Both the position numbers and the translations under genes were made by a program. DNA of 64,000 nucleotides from Planctomycetota bacterium (GTDB taxonomy: Bacteria > Planctomycetota > UBA1135 > GCA-002686595). The stretch is from NCBI GenBank assembly GCA_026692665.1, contig JAPLOF010000033.1, forward strand, positions 62,001-126,000. The letters run 5' to 3'. The notes below the pieces were generated by a model. The model was not told the DNA's origin. It made no database searches and was given only the letters and a program-made list of their open reading frames with translations. Positions 9,516 to 18,738 of the stretch are shown piece by piece; positions within the stretch are counted from its first letter, which is position 1; each line of letters begins with the position of its first letter.

Positions 9516-10469
9516 TCACATCAGGCGCTTGTCCCGCAGCAGCTGCACGTCCGCGAGGATCGCCCCGGCCGTTTTCTGCATCTGCGCGCGCGCGTCGAGG
9601 TCGAGCGGGATCTCCACGATCCGCTCCACGCCGTCCTTCCCGAGGATCGCGGGCACGCCCATGTAGATCCCCTCGAAGCCGTACTGCCCGTTGAGGAAGC
9701 ACGCACAGGGCAGCATCCGCTTCTCGTCGTTGAGGATCGCCTTCGCCATCGCGACCGACGAGCTGGCCGGCGCGTAGTACGCGCTCCCTGTCTTCAACAG
9801 GTTGACGATCTCCGCGCCGCCGCCCTTCGTGCGCGTCGCCATCGCCTCGATCTTCGCCTTGTCGACGAGGTCCTTGAGCTGCACGCCGTTCACCGTGCAG
9901 TAGTTCGGCACGGGCACCATCGAATCGCCGTGCGCGCCGAGCACCATCGCGCGCACGTCCTGCACGTTCGCCTTCGTAGCCTCGGCGATGAACCACGAGA
10001 AGCGGGCGCTGTCGAGCACGCCCGCCATGCCCGTCACGCGAGCCCCCGGAAAGCCGGTGCGCGCGCGCATCAGCGTCACCATGGAATCGAGCGGGTTCGT
10101 CACCACGATGACGTGCGCGTCGGGCGAGCCGTGGCGCACGTAGTCGGCGACCGTGTTGATGATCTTGGCGTTCGTCTCGAGCAGGTCCGATCGGCTCATC
10201 CCCGGCTTGCGCGGCAGGCCGGCCGTCATGATCACGATGTCGGAACCGGCGGTGTCCTTCGGATCGTTCGTGCCGATGACGCGGCCGCCGAAGTCCTCGA
10301 CCGCGGCGCTCTGGTTCATGTCGAGCGCGATGCCCTGCGGGCGGCCCTCGACCACGTCGATGAGCACGATTTCCGACGCCAGATCCTTCATCGACAAGAG
10401 GTGCGCGCACGTGGAACCCACGTAGCCTGCCCCCACCACCGTCACCTTGCGCTGCGCGATCGTCGCCAT
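9516..10469 (-). CDS. mdh: Malate dehydrogenase, LDH-like type
   Basis: The 317-residue NAD-dependent enzyme oxidises malate to oxaloacetate. The start at 10469 (MATIAQRKVTVVGAGYVG) places the Rossmann GxGxxG motif at residues 13-18 as expected. The substrate-loop segment GLPRKPGMSRSDLL carries the arginine-rich pattern of malate rather than lactate dehydrogenases. The catalytic histidine lies in VLGAHGDSMVP, and the conserved NPLDSM is present. The 5' region carries the left arm of an 81-bp inverted repeat (10518-10598), 48 bp upstream of the start, which could influence its transcription or mRNA stability. Confidence 0.96.
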   Translation of the reverse strand: MATIAQRKVTVVGAGYVGSTCAHLLSMKDLASEIVLIDVVEGRPQGIALDMNQSAAVEDFGGRVIGTNDPKDTAGSDIVIMTAGLPRKPGMSRSDLLETNAKIINTVADYVRHGSPDAHVIVVTNPLDSMVTLMRARTGFPGARVTGMAGVLDSARFSWFIAEATKANVQDVRAMVLGAHGDSMVPVPNYCTVNGVQLKDLVDKAKIEAMATRTKGGGAEIVNLLKTGSAYYAPASSSVAMAKAILNDEKRMLPCACFLNGQYGFEGIYMGVPAILGKDGVERIVEIPLDLDARAQMQKTAGAILADVQLLRDKRLM

Positions 10470-10517
10470 GCGCGCGACGCTACCCGCGGGCGGGAGGTCG
10501 GGGCAAGGGCGCGAGCA

Positions 10518-10689
10518 CGCGCTCTGACCGAACAGCTGGGCCCGGTGCCTGGCTAACTTCACGGCCGTTGGCCCAGGAACGAGACCGTCCCGCCCCTCAA
10601 CGTGAGTCGAGGGGCGGGACGGTCCCGTTCCTGGGCCAACGGCCGTGAAGTTAGCCAGGCACCGGGCCCAGCTGTTCGGTCAGAGCGCG
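10518..10689. repeat. 81-bp near-perfect inverted repeat with 10-nt spacer
   Basis: The arm 10518-10598 is the reverse complement of 10609-10689 with a single mismatch (A at 10582 against C at 10625) and a 10-base spacer at 10599-10608. The right arm reaches into the last codons and the stop of icd (stop 10680-10682); the left arm is the inverted copy. Transcribed from icd towards mdh, it would form one very long hairpin. No transposase gene or target-site duplication is visible. Confidence 0.97.
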
Positions 10690-11762
10690 CGGATGATCGC
10701 TTGCCCCATCGCCTTCGTGCCGACGGCGGTCGGGTCGTTGCGGTCGTTCTTCAGGTCGTAGGTGACCTGCTTGCCTTCGCGGATGACCTTGGCGATCGCG
10801 GTCTCGAGGCGCACGGCGGCTTTTGCTTCGCCGAGGTGCTCGAGCATGAGCACGGCGGAGAGGAGCATCGCGGTGGGGTTCACCTTGTCCTGTCCCTTGT
10901 ACTTGGGCGCGGAGCCGTGCGTCGCTTCGAAGATCGCGATGCCGCCGTCGCCCAGGTTGGCGCCCGGGGCGATGCCGAGGCCGCCGATCAGGCCGGCGCA
11001 CAGGTCGCTGATCACGTCGCCGTAGAGGTTGGGGAGCACGAGGATGTCGTAGTCCTCGGGCTTCTGCACGAGCTGCATGCACATGTTGTCGACGATGCGG
11101 TCCTCGAAGGCGATGTCCTTGTACTGCTCGGCGACACGCCGCGCAGTCGCGAGGAAAAGGCCGTCCGAGAACTTCATGATGTTGCTCTTGTGGACGGCCG
11201 TGACCTTCTTGCGGCCCTTCTTGCGCGCGTACTCGAAGGCGGCCTTCACGATGCGCTCGGTGCCGAAGATCGAGATCGGCTTGATCGAGATGCCGGAGTC
11301 GGGGCGGATCTTGGCCTTCGAGAGTTCCTGGATGAAGCCGATCAGGCGCTTCGTCTCGTCCTTGCCCTGCTCGAACTCGATGCCCGCGTACAGGTCCTCG
11401 GTGTTCTCGCGGAAGATCACGAGATCGATCTTGTCGTAGCGCGAGCGCACGCCGGCGTACGTCTTGCACGGACGCACGCAGGCGTACAGGTCGAACTCCT
11501 TGCGCAGCGCGACGTTCACCGAGCGGAAGCCGACGCCGACCGGCGTCGTGATCGGCGCCTTGATGCAGGTCTTCGTGCGCTTGATCGCCTCGAGCGTCTC
11601 GGGCGGGAGCGGGGTCCCGCGCGTCTCCATCACGTCCACGCCGGCCTCGGCGATGGTCCACTCGAAGGCGACTCCCGTCGCGTCCAGGACTTCCTTGGTG
11701 ACGGCGGCGAGCTCGGGTCCGGTGCCATCGCCCCGGATCAGCGTGACGGAGTGCTTCTTCAT
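10680..11762 (-). CDS. NAD-dependent isocitrate dehydrogenase
   Basis: The 360-residue product belongs to the isocitrate/isopropylmalate dehydrogenase family. The start at 11762 (MKKHSVTLIRGDGTGPE) is typical; an in-frame ATG at 11849 is unlikely. The substrate segment RSVNVALRKEFDLYACVRP has the Ser-Asn-x-x-Leu-Arg pattern of NAD-type isocitrate dehydrogenases rather than LeuB. The signature NLYGDVISDLCAGLIGGLG and the metal-binding aspartates are present, as is FEATHGSAPKYKG. It would make 2-oxoglutarate, CO2 and NADH. Its last codons lie inside the long inverted repeat. Homoisocitrate or tartrate dehydrogenase activity is a less likely alternative. Confidence 0.9.
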   Translation of the reverse strand: MKKHSVTLIRGDGTGPELAAVTKEVLDATGVAFEWTIAEAGVDVMETRGTPLPPETLEAIKRTKTCIKAPITTPVGVGFRSVNVALRKEFDLYACVRPCKTYAGVRSRYDKIDLVIFRENTEDLYAGIEFEQGKDETKRLIGFIQELSKAKIRPDSGISIKPISIFGTERIVKAAFEYARKKGRKKVTAVHKSNIMKFSDGLFLATARRVAEQYKDIAFEDRIVDNMCMQLVQKPEDYDILVLPNLYGDVISDLCAGLIGGLGIAPGANLGDGGIAIFEATHGSAPKYKGQDKVNPTAMLLSAVLMLEHLGEAKAAVRLETAIAKVIREGKQVTYDLKNDRNDPTAVGTKAMGQAIIRAL

Positions 11763-11883
11763 CGTTCGTGGTGCGCGCAGGCCAGGGGCCGCTGGATTCC
11801 TCGATAAAAACGAGCGCGGGAGACTATCCGCCCCCACCACCACCTGCAACGCGCATCAACCCGGTCGCCAACTCGTCCCAGGA

Positions 11884-13128
11884 TCAGGGGCCGGCAGGCA
11901 CCTTCGCGGCCTCCTCGCCGCCCTCCTTCTTCCACCAGTCGCTCCAGGCCTTCGCGCGCTTCGCCCGCTCGGCCTCGGGCGCGAAGGAGTCGAACTTCAG
12001 GTCCTTGCCCGTGATCACGCGCAGCGCGATCCAGGCCGTCTCGCGCGCCGCGGAGTCGACGTCCTCCAGCATCGCGATCAACTGCGGCACGGCCTCGCGG
12101 ACCTTCATTTCCCCCAGCACGCGCGCGGCGGCCATGCGCACGAGCCAGGTCGCGTCCTTCAGCATGGGCAGGAGGTGCGGCACGACGGCCGGGTCGTTCG
12201 TGGCGCCGAGCGTCGTGACCGCGTCCCAGCGCACGGTCTCCTCGGAACTCTTCAGGTCCACGAGGTACTTGGTCCAGGCCGGCGGCGCGGCCGGCGCGGC
12301 GGCGGCCCCGGGCTGCGGAGCCGCGCTCGGCGCCGCGGTCGTCGCGGCGGCGAGCTTCTCGGCCAGCGCGCGGCGCTCGTCCTCCGCCTTCGCGATGCGT
12401 GACGAGAGTTCGTCGAAGCGCTTCTCGATCTCGGTCCCGAGCCCCGGCTGATCGACGCGCGCGCGCACCCGCTCCAACTCGGCGGCCAGCGCGTCGATCC
12501 GGCCCGTGAAGCGGCCCAGGTCCGCGCGCAGCGCCCCGAGCGCCTCGGTCGACGCCGCCTCGCGCGCCTGTGCGGCATCGAGGCGCTCCGTGATGCGCGA
12601 CTCGACGCCCGCCAGGGCGGGATGCACCTTCGAGAACTCGGACGCCAGTCCGCGCAGAGCGTCGTCCTTCTTGGCGAGCTCGGTCTCCAGCGCGGATTGC
12701 GAGCGCGCCATCCGAGCCAGCCGGTCATCGGTCACGAAGATCGAGAGGGCCGTGAACCCGATCGCGAGGCCAGCCACCCAGGCGAGGCCCGCGTTCGAGC
12801 GAGCTGGAGCGGGAACCGGGGGTGTCGCGGGCGGAGCGGACGCAACCTGCGGCGCGGCCGCGGGGGCATGCACCGCCGGCTCGGGCGCGGGAGCGATCCG
12901 AATCGGAGCTTCGGGAACGACCCGCGCGGATCCCAGGGCCGCGCCGCCCTGGGAAGGTTGGGCGTGAAGCGCGTGGGGCGCGGGCCCCCCGGCCGGCGCC
13001 GGGGCATGGCTCATGGCCGCCTCGCAGGTGGCGCAGATCACGCGCCCCTTGATGAGTCGCGCGCTGCCGGAATCCAGCGCCGACTGCGGGACCGACTCGT
13101 TGCACAGATCGCAGAAGTGGATTTTCAT
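11884..13128 (-). CDS. Membrane-anchored protein with N-terminal zinc ribbon and C-terminal HEAT repeats
   Basis: This 414-residue protein has a distinctive layout. Residues 1-40 carry CDLC and CATC pairs (CxxC-x24-CxxC), a zinc-ribbon-like knuckle. A long Pro/Ala-rich linker runs to about 110, followed by a single membrane helix (AWVAGLAIGFTALSIFV). Residues about 135-265 are heptad-like and rich in A, E, L and R, a probable coiled coil. The C-terminal 130 residues hold two to three HEAT-like repeats (AVVPHLLPMLKDATWLVRMA, AVPQLIAMLEDVDSAARETA), ending WSDWWKKEGG. The role is unknown; the make-up suggests a scaffold. It is divergent from the TPR gene at 13266. Confidence 0.7.
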   Translation of the reverse strand: MKIHFCDLCNESVPQSALDSGSARLIKGRVICATCEAAMSHAPAPAGGPAPHALHAQPSQGGAALGSARVVPEAPIRIAPAPEPAVHAPAAAPQVASAPPATPPVPAPARSNAGLAWVAGLAIGFTALSIFVTDDRLARMARSQSALETELAKKDDALRGLASEFSKVHPALAGVESRITERLDAAQAREAASTEALGALRADLGRFTGRIDALAAELERVRARVDQPGLGTEIEKRFDELSSRIAKAEDERRALAEKLAAATTAAPSAAPQPGAAAAPAAPPAWTKYLVDLKSSEETVRWDAVTTLGATNDPAVVPHLLPMLKDATWLVRMAAARVLGEMKVREAVPQLIAMLEDVDSAARETAWIALRVITGKDLKFDSFAPEAERAKRAKAWSDWWKKEGGEEAAKVPAGP

Positions 13129-13265
13129 GGGGATCGGGCGCCCTCCGCCGCCGCCGGAGCGAGCCGCGCGGCCCTGCCGGACCGAATGCGGCCCGGAAGC
13201 CGGGCTGCAGTTCGAAACCCGGGCCGAGCGGCCGCGGCTCGTCCATTTTGTAAGCTTCCTCCGTC

Positions 13266-13697
13266 TTGGAACAAGCAGGCCCCCTGGAAGACGCTGCCTG
13301 GGACGTGCCGGAATCCTCGGCCCCGCGGATCGAGCGCCGGGGCCTGGAGTTCCTGGCCGACTTCTACGGGACCGACCTGGCCCGCCGGCCGGGCAACCTG
13401 GAGGTCCTCGGCGAGCTGGGGCATGTCCTCACGCGGCTGGGCCGCTACGAGGAGGGCTTGGCCGTGGACCGCGAGCTGGCCCGGCATGAGCCCGAAGACC
13501 CGAACGTGCTCTACAACCTGGCCTGTTCCCTGGCCCTGACGGGGCGCTCCGACGAAGCCTTCCGCACGCTCGACTGCGCGATCCTGCACGGGTACGCGGA
13601 CGCGGAGCACCTGGCGGCCGACGAGGACCTGGCCGCGCTGCGCTCCGACGAGCGTTTCGCCGCGCTGCTGCGCTCCCTCGGGGGCGCGGTTCCCTAG
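13266..13697 (+). CDS. TPR-repeat protein
   Basis: The 143-residue product uses a TTG start at 13266 (MEQAGPLEDAAWDVPESS). It contains two tetratricopeptide-like repeats: NLEVLGELGHVLTRLGRYEEGLAV and PNVLYNLACSLALTGRSDEAF. The C-terminus (DLAALRSDERFAALLRSL) is the short cap often found after TPRs in planctomycete and proteobacterial proteins. There is no signal peptide or membrane helix, so it is probably a cytoplasmic protein-protein adaptor. It is divergently arranged with the zinc-ribbon/HEAT gene, 137 bp away. Confidence 0.7.
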   Translation: MEQAGPLEDAAWDVPESSAPRIERRGLEFLADFYGTDLARRPGNLEVLGELGHVLTRLGRYEEGLAVDRELARHEPEDPNVLYNLACSLALTGRSDEAFRTLDCAILHGYADAEHLAADEDLAALRSDERFAALLRSLGGAVP

Positions 13698-13807
13698 GGA
13701 TCTCAGCCACGTCGTGGGCGCCGCCCGCGCCTCGGATCGCCCGGGCGTCCCGACGACCCCCGATCCAGCCCGGGTTCGGGATCGCCGCCCCTCGGACTCG
13801 AACGACG

Positions 13808-14467
13808 TCAGTCGTCGCTGCGCGTGGAGGACTTCGGCTTCGAGACGGGGTTCTGAGCGAGCAGCGGATCGGACAGGCGGTCCTTCGTCCAGGATTCCCA
13901 ACGCTTCACGGCGGTCTCGCGGGCATCGACATCGGCGCGCGGGTCGAACCCGAAGCGTTCGTGCGTGGCCTCGTCGAGCGCCTGGATGCACAGGGCGCGC
14001 GTCATCATGCGCTCGTCCCGCAGGCCCTTCACGAGGTGCGGCACCATCTGCCAGTCGCCGAGGCGCAACAGAGTTCGCGCGCGCTCGAGAGCCAGGTCGG
14101 AGTGGTCCGCGTCGGGCCAGGGCAGCTCGCGCAACGACTCGACGAGACGGCTGTCCTTCGTGGAGCCCAGCGCGGCCAGCGCGGCGCCGGCGACGTCGGC
14201 GCGCGGGTCGAGGACCATCGCGAGCAAAGTGGGATAGGCCGGCTCGCCCACGCTGGCGAACCAGTGGATCGACTCGATCCGCTCCATGCCGTGCGTCCAG
14301 GGCAGGCGTTTCGCCTCGTCCTCGATCTGCTGGCGCAGCGCGGGCGAGGGTTCGAGCCAGTCGGAACCCGACGTCGCGGTGCGCTGCGACTGCAGCGAGG
14401 TCACGCAGGCGGTGTTCAGGACCAGGACGACGAGGGCGTAGAGGCAGGCGATGCGGTGGTTCGACAT
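13808..14467 (-). CDS. HEAT-repeat putative lipoprotein
   Basis: The 219-residue product starts MSNHRIACLYALVVLVLNTA and then Cys21. That is a lipoprotein-like leader, although the -3 residue is Asn, so the lipobox is imperfect. Residues about 70-170 have HEAT-like helical repeats (PTLLAMVLDPRADVAGAALA, MVPHLVKGLRDERMMTRALC). The C-terminus RETAVKRWESWTKDR resembles the tail of the HEAT protein at 11884-13128. It lies 80 bp downstream of the VWA gene on the same strand, so the two may be co-transcribed. A much longer in-frame extension upstream overlaps the VWA gene and is not the real start. Confidence 0.65.
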   Translation of the reverse strand: MSNHRIACLYALVVLVLNTACVTSLQSQRTATSGSDWLEPSPALRQQIEDEAKRLPWTHGMERIESIHWFASVGEPAYPTLLAMVLDPRADVAGAALAALGSTKDSRLVESLRELPWPDADHSDLALERARTLLRLGDWQMVPHLVKGLRDERMMTRALCIQALDEATHERFGFDPRADVDARETAVKRWESWTKDRLSDPLLAQNPVSKPKSSTRSDD

Positions 14468-14547
14468 GGGCGGCGCGGATTCCGGCATCGGGGCCGGAGA
14501 TCTCGACGCGTTCCCTGTCGTCCCGAACCGGGAAGGACTTGACCGTC

Positions 14548-17004
14548 CTAGGCGGCCCGCCCCCGCGAACGGGAAAAAACTCCCGCACCAGCCGCCCCGG
14601 CGAGGGACACCAACCCGGCGAGCAGCACCCACGGGGCGCTGGGGTGGGAACCGGAGCCATGAGGCTCGGAAGCCCCCTGACGGGGCGCGGGAGGCTCGAA
14701 CCGCCGCGGCGCGCGCGCGAACTCCGGCGCGCGGGGAGCCGCGAAGGCGAGGTCCAGCGCCGTGCCGCCGGCGACGAGCGGCGCGATCCGCGCGCGCACG
14801 AAGTCGCCGGCGGCGAGGCTCGCGAGCGCCGCCGGCAACGGCGCCGAGCGCTCGCGCACCGGATCGCGGCCGGCGCGCGCGGCGAGCAGGTCGACGGATC
14901 CGAGCGGTTCGCCGCGCGAGGAGACGAGGTCGGCGCGCACGATCGCCGGGGCTCCGTCCGGCACGCCCTCGAGCACGAGTTCGCCGCCGCGTTCGCCGAG
15001 GCGCGTGCGCGCCCGATCCGTGGGCGGCGCGACGGCGCGCAACGCGCTCGCGACCGCGCCGCCGAGATCGTTCGGCACCGCGACCCACGAGGCGTCGGGC
15101 CCGAACGCGAAGCCCGCCGCGACGCCCAAGCCGCGGCGCGCGAACGCGAGCACCGGCGCCGCGGAAGTCCACACGACCTCGGCGCCGTCCGCGGCGCGCG
15201 CGCGCACGTGGCGGCGCAGCGCGGGCGGTTCGAGGGCCGCGAAGGGCTTCGAGAACGGACCGGCGCCGCTGCGCGTCGCGGCGCGCGGGTCGGGGATCTC
15301 GACGATCGAACCGGTCGCCAGCGCCGTCTCGAGCGACCGCGCGAGCGCGTCGATCGAGGCCTCCGCGCCGAGCTCGCCGGCGCGCACGATCCGCGCCGCG
15401 CCGCCCGCGAGCACCGCGAGCAGCTCGAGGTCGGGGTCCGAGCCGACGGCGACCACCGCGAGCTCCGCGCCGACCCCCTCGAGCCGCGTACGCAACGCCT
15501 TGGCGCGCGCGGCGATCTCGGCGCGGTCGGGATCGCGGCCGTCGGAGACGAGGATCGCCAGCGTCCGGCGCGACGCGTCGACGTCGCTCGCGAACTCGTC
15601 GAGTGCCCTCCAGATCCGCGTCGGCCCGCGCGGCTCGGGCGCGTTCCAGGCGCTGCGCGAGAACTCCCGGCGCTGCTCGACGTCGGCGCGCTGGCCCGGA
15701 CGGCCGAGGTCGATCGCGCGCGCGTCCGCGCCGAACCAGACCGTCGAGAGCCCGTCGGCGAGCGGCGCGCGCTCGACCAGGCGCACGAGGGCGGCGCGCG
15801 CGGCCTGCGCCGGCGCGCCGGCCATGCTGCCGGACGCGTCGACGAGGACGACGATCTCGCGCGGCCGCTCGTCATCGCGCGCGGGCGCGAGCGGCGCGGA
15901 GCGCGGACGCTCGCCGACCGCGCAGCGCGCTCCGGCGAAGTCGATCCAGCCGCCGCCGGCGGTGACGAACGCGTCGACCGCGGGCGCGGAGTCGCGGTCG
16001 AATTGCGCATCGAGCGTGACGAACACGTCGAGGCCGGCGATCGACGCCGCGCGCGCGTCGTCGAGCTCGACGAAGGCGAAATCGGCGTTCGCGGGCGCGA
16101 GCGAATCGACGAACGCGCGGCGCGCGGCGGGCTCGCCGACGACGCCGATCGACAGCACGCCTTCCGCGATCACCTGCGCGCGCGTGACGCAGCGCGATGC
16201 GTCCGTGTGTCCTACGCGTCCGCCGCGAGCACCCTCGAGACGCACGTCGGCGACGATCGATGCCTGCGCGGTCGTGAGCGGCGGGAACTCGAGATCGACG
16301 CGGACCGGATGCGGGCCGTGCTCGGACCTCGAGACGGGGATGCGCGCTTCACGACGCGTCGTGACGGCACCTTCGGTCAACGTCGCTGCGACGACCAGCA
16401 CACTCAGATCGTTGTGGAACCCGGCCATCCCCATCGCCCGCCACGTCTCGAGCTGCACGACGACGGGCTCGCCCTCGCGCACGCGGATCGGCGACGCGAG
16501 CGGCGCGACGTAGGCGTCGAAGCCGTCCCGCAGGTTCTCGACGAGCTCGATGCGCACGCCGCGCGCGGCGAGTCGGGCGGCGACGCCCGCCGGATCCGCT
16601 CCGGTCCACGTGCCGTCGCCGAGGATCTCGATCGACCTCAACCGACCCTGCGCGAGCACGTCCGCGAGTTCGAGCGCGGCCGCGAGGTCGCTGCGGTCCT
16701 CGCCGGCTCCGAACCAGCTCCCACCGCGCTCCTTCGAGAAGTCGAAATGCCGTGCACCCTGTCCGAACGCGATCGTCCGGACCTCTGAGCCGCCGGCGAC
16801 TACGGCCGTTCGGCGCCGCTCGATCCAATCGTCGATCTGGCTGTCGTACCGGGCACCGATCGCGCTGTCGCTCACGTCGACGAGCAGCGCGTGCACCGGC
16901 GCACCCGACGCGACGCGCTCGCGCGGCAGCGCCAGCCACGCGCCCAGCGCGAAGAGCGCGGCGGCGAGCCACGCGAGCAGGGCGGGGAACGGGTGGCGCG
17001 TCAT
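14548..17004 (-). CDS. VWA-domain membrane protein
   Basis: This 818-residue protein is anchored at both ends. Its N-terminal helix (LLAWLAAALFALGAWLAL) and C-terminal helix (WVLLAGLVSLAGAAGAGVF), the latter followed by a basic tail, enclose a large extracytoplasmic part. A von Willebrand factor A domain near residues 385-550 has the MIDAS motif DASGS in EIVVLVDASGSMAG and a later AILVSDGRDPDRAE. The N-terminal half (HALLVDVSDSAIGARYDSQ) also resembles a degenerate VWA fold. The organisation recalls the BatA/BatB-like and planctomycete VWA proteins linked to MoxR ATPases, but no MoxR gene is visible here. Function unknown. Confidence 0.78.
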   Translation of the reverse strand: MTRHPFPALLAWLAAALFALGAWLALPRERVASGAPVHALLVDVSDSAIGARYDSQIDDWIERRRTAVVAGGSEVRTIAFGQGARHFDFSKERGGSWFGAGEDRSDLAAALELADVLAQGRLRSIEILGDGTWTGADPAGVAARLAARGVRIELVENLRDGFDAYVAPLASPIRVREGEPVVVQLETWRAMGMAGFHNDLSVLVVAATLTEGAVTTRREARIPVSRSEHGPHPVRVDLEFPPLTTAQASIVADVRLEGARGGRVGHTDASRCVTRAQVIAEGVLSIGVVGEPAARRAFVDSLAPANADFAFVELDDARAASIAGLDVFVTLDAQFDRDSAPAVDAFVTAGGGWIDFAGARCAVGERPRSAPLAPARDDERPREIVVLVDASGSMAGAPAQAARAALVRLVERAPLADGLSTVWFGADARAIDLGRPGQRADVEQRREFSRSAWNAPEPRGPTRIWRALDEFASDVDASRRTLAILVSDGRDPDRAEIAARAKALRTRLEGVGAELAVVAVGSDPDLELLAVLAGGAARIVRAGELGAEASIDALARSLETALATGSIVEIPDPRAATRSGAGPFSKPFAALEPPALRRHVRARAADGAEVVWTSAAPVLAFARRGLGVAAGFAFGPDASWVAVPNDLGGAVASALRAVAPPTDRARTRLGERGGELVLEGVPDGAPAIVRADLVSSRGEPLGSVDLLAARAGRDPVRERSAPLPAALASLAAGDFVRARIAPLVAGGTALDLAFAAPRAPEFARAPRRFEPPAPRQGASEPHGSGSHPSAPWVLLAGLVSLAGAAGAGVFSRSRGRAA

Positions 17005-17071
17005 GCGGAGGTGCCGAGCGTAGCGACCGGATGCGCGCGACGGATGGACCGCGCGCTCGAACCGCTCCCGC

Positions 17072-18172
17072 TCAACTCGCCGACGCCGCCGGGGCGCGCA
17101 CGGTCGCGTCGATCCAGCCGCCGCCGATCAGGCGGTCGCCGTCGTAGAACGCCGCGCCCTGCCCGGGCGTCACCGAGATCTCGGGCTCGTCGAAGACGAC
17201 TTCGGCCTGCGTCCCGCGCGCGGAAACGACCGCCGGCACGGGTTGCGACCGGTAGCGGTGCTGCACGAGCACGCGGCGTTCGCCGGACGTCGGCGCGTCG
17301 ACGCCGATCCAGTTGACCTCCTCGAGCTGCGCGCTGCGCACGCCGCAGTCGGCGCGGGAACCGAGCACCACGCGGCCGGCTTCGGTCTCGATCGCCACGA
17401 CGTACAGCGGTTCGCCGGCCGCGATCCCGTGACCGCGGCGTTGCCCGATCGTGAAGAGCTCCGTGCCGGCGTGCGTGCCGAGCACCGCGCCTGACGTGTC
17501 GACGAGCTCGCCCGGGTGCAGGACGGTGCCGTGCTCCTTCAGGAGGTTCCGGTAGTCGTTGGACGGCACGAAGCAGATCTCCTGGCTGTCCTTCTTCTCG
17601 CTCGTGCGCAGCCCGGCTTCGCGCGCCAGTGCGCGGACGGCGTTCTTCTGCAGGCCGCCGAGCGGCAGACGCACGCGCGCCAGGTCGTCCTCGGCGACGC
17701 AGAAGAGCTGGTAGGACTGGTCCTTGTTCGTGTCCACGCCGCGGCGCACGTGGACGCGGCCCTCGATCACCTCGAGCTGCGCGTAGTGACCGGTGGCGAC
17801 GCCCTCGGCGCCGAGTTCGCGCGCGAACTTCAGGAGCCGCCCGAACTTCAGGTCGCGGTTGCACACCGCGCAGGGGTTCGGCGTCCGGCCGCGCGCGTAC
17901 TCCTTCAGGAAGTACCGGATGATGCCGCCGAACTCGTCCTTCAGGTCGACGGCCTGGAACGGAATTCCGAGGTGGGCCGCGACCATCCGCGCGTCCCGAG
18001 CGTCACTGACGGAGCAGCACGACTTCTTGGAGGACTCTTGCTCCGACACATGGACGCCGTTCCGCATGAAGAGACCCACCAGGTCCAGGCCTTCCTTGGC
18101 CAGGATCCAGGCCGCGGCGGAACTGTCGACGCCGCCGCTCATGGCGACGACGAATCGGGGCTTCAGGGACAT
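17072..18172 (-). CDS. mnmA: tRNA-specific 2-thiouridylase MnmA
   Basis: The 366-residue enzyme thiolates U34 of tRNAs for Lys, Glu and Gln, using ATP and a sulfur relay. The PP-loop SGGVDSS is at residues 12-18. The catalytic cysteines are in TPNPCAVCNRDLKFG (nucleophile) and EICFVPSNDY (persulfide cysteine), and the tRNA-binding GHYAQ is present. Length fits the family (360-380). The C-terminal beta-barrel region ends GDRLIGGGWIDATV. It is divergent from yajC. mnmG, acting at the same wobble uridine, lies elsewhere in the window (26024-27913). Confidence 0.97.
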   Translation of the reverse strand: MSLKPRFVVAMSGGVDSSAAAWILAKEGLDLVGLFMRNGVHVSEQESSKKSCCSVSDARDARMVAAHLGIPFQAVDLKDEFGGIIRYFLKEYARGRTPNPCAVCNRDLKFGRLLKFARELGAEGVATGHYAQLEVIEGRVHVRRGVDTNKDQSYQLFCVAEDDLARVRLPLGGLQKNAVRALAREAGLRTSEKKDSQEICFVPSNDYRNLLKEHGTVLHPGELVDTSGAVLGTHAGTELFTIGQRRGHGIAAGEPLYVVAIETEAGRVVLGSRADCGVRSAQLEEVNWIGVDAPTSGERRVLVQHRYRSQPVPAVVSARGTQAEVVFDEPEISVTPGQGAAFYDGDRLIGGGWIDATVRAPAASAS

Positions 18173-18305
18173 CGGGAGGCGCTCGCGGGGGCGGTCGGGA
18201 GCGCGCTCGGGGGGGCATCCCGGGACGCTTTTCCGCGCGCGCCCATTCTAGTACCTTCTTCGCCCTTCCTCGCCGGCCGCGTGCCGGGGGAAGCCCCCGC
18301 GAACG

Positions 18306-18692
18306 ATGCACCACCTGCTCCTGATCCCCCTCCTCCTCGTCCAGGACGGCGCCGGCTCGGCCCCCGGCCCGGGCGCTCCCGCCGGGTCTCCGGGCATCGT
18401 GGAGAGCCTGTTCGGGTCCATGCTGTTCCCGCTGATCCTGTGCTTCGGGGTCTTCTGGCTCCTGATCCTGCGCCCCGAATCGAAGCAGCGGAAGAAGCGC
18501 CTCGAGATGCTCGCCAACCTGAAGAAGGGCGACAAGGTGCAGACGAACGGCGGCCTCCTCGGCACGGTCGTCCAGGTCCAGGACAGCGTCGTGACGCTGC
18601 AAGTGGACGAAGGCGTGCGCCTGCGCTTCGCCCAGAGCGCGATCGGCACCGTCCTCGACGAGGACGGCGCGCCCGCGAGCGACAAGAAGTAG
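18306..18692 (+). CDS. yajC: Preprotein translocase auxiliary subunit YajC
   Basis: The 128-residue product is an inner-membrane partner of SecDF. An N-terminal hydrophobic segment precedes the main membrane helix (LFPLILCFGVFWLLILRP), followed directly by the family motif PESKQRKKRLEMLANLKKGD and the conserved GGLLGTVVQV. YajC usually sits beside secD/secF or tgt; neither is adjacent here, where it is followed by a yraN-type gene 46 bp downstream. The gene is divergent from mnmA with a 133-bp spacer. Confidence 0.93.
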   Translation: MHHLLLIPLLLVQDGAGSAPGPGAPAGSPGIVESLFGSMLFPLILCFGVFWLLILRPESKQRKKRLEMLANLKKGDKVQTNGGLLGTVVQVQDSVVTLQVDEGVRLRFAQSAIGTVLDEDGAPASDKK

Positions 18693-18738
18693 CGCCGCGG
18701 CCCGAGTCCGTCGCGGCGTCGCGGGCGCGGAGCGCCGC

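Noticed and set aside
13714-16788. 1,000-codon plus-strand frame opposite the VWA gene
   Set aside because: Same antisense effect: low-complexity Arg/Ala sequence against a VWA protein with membrane helices and MIDAS motif.
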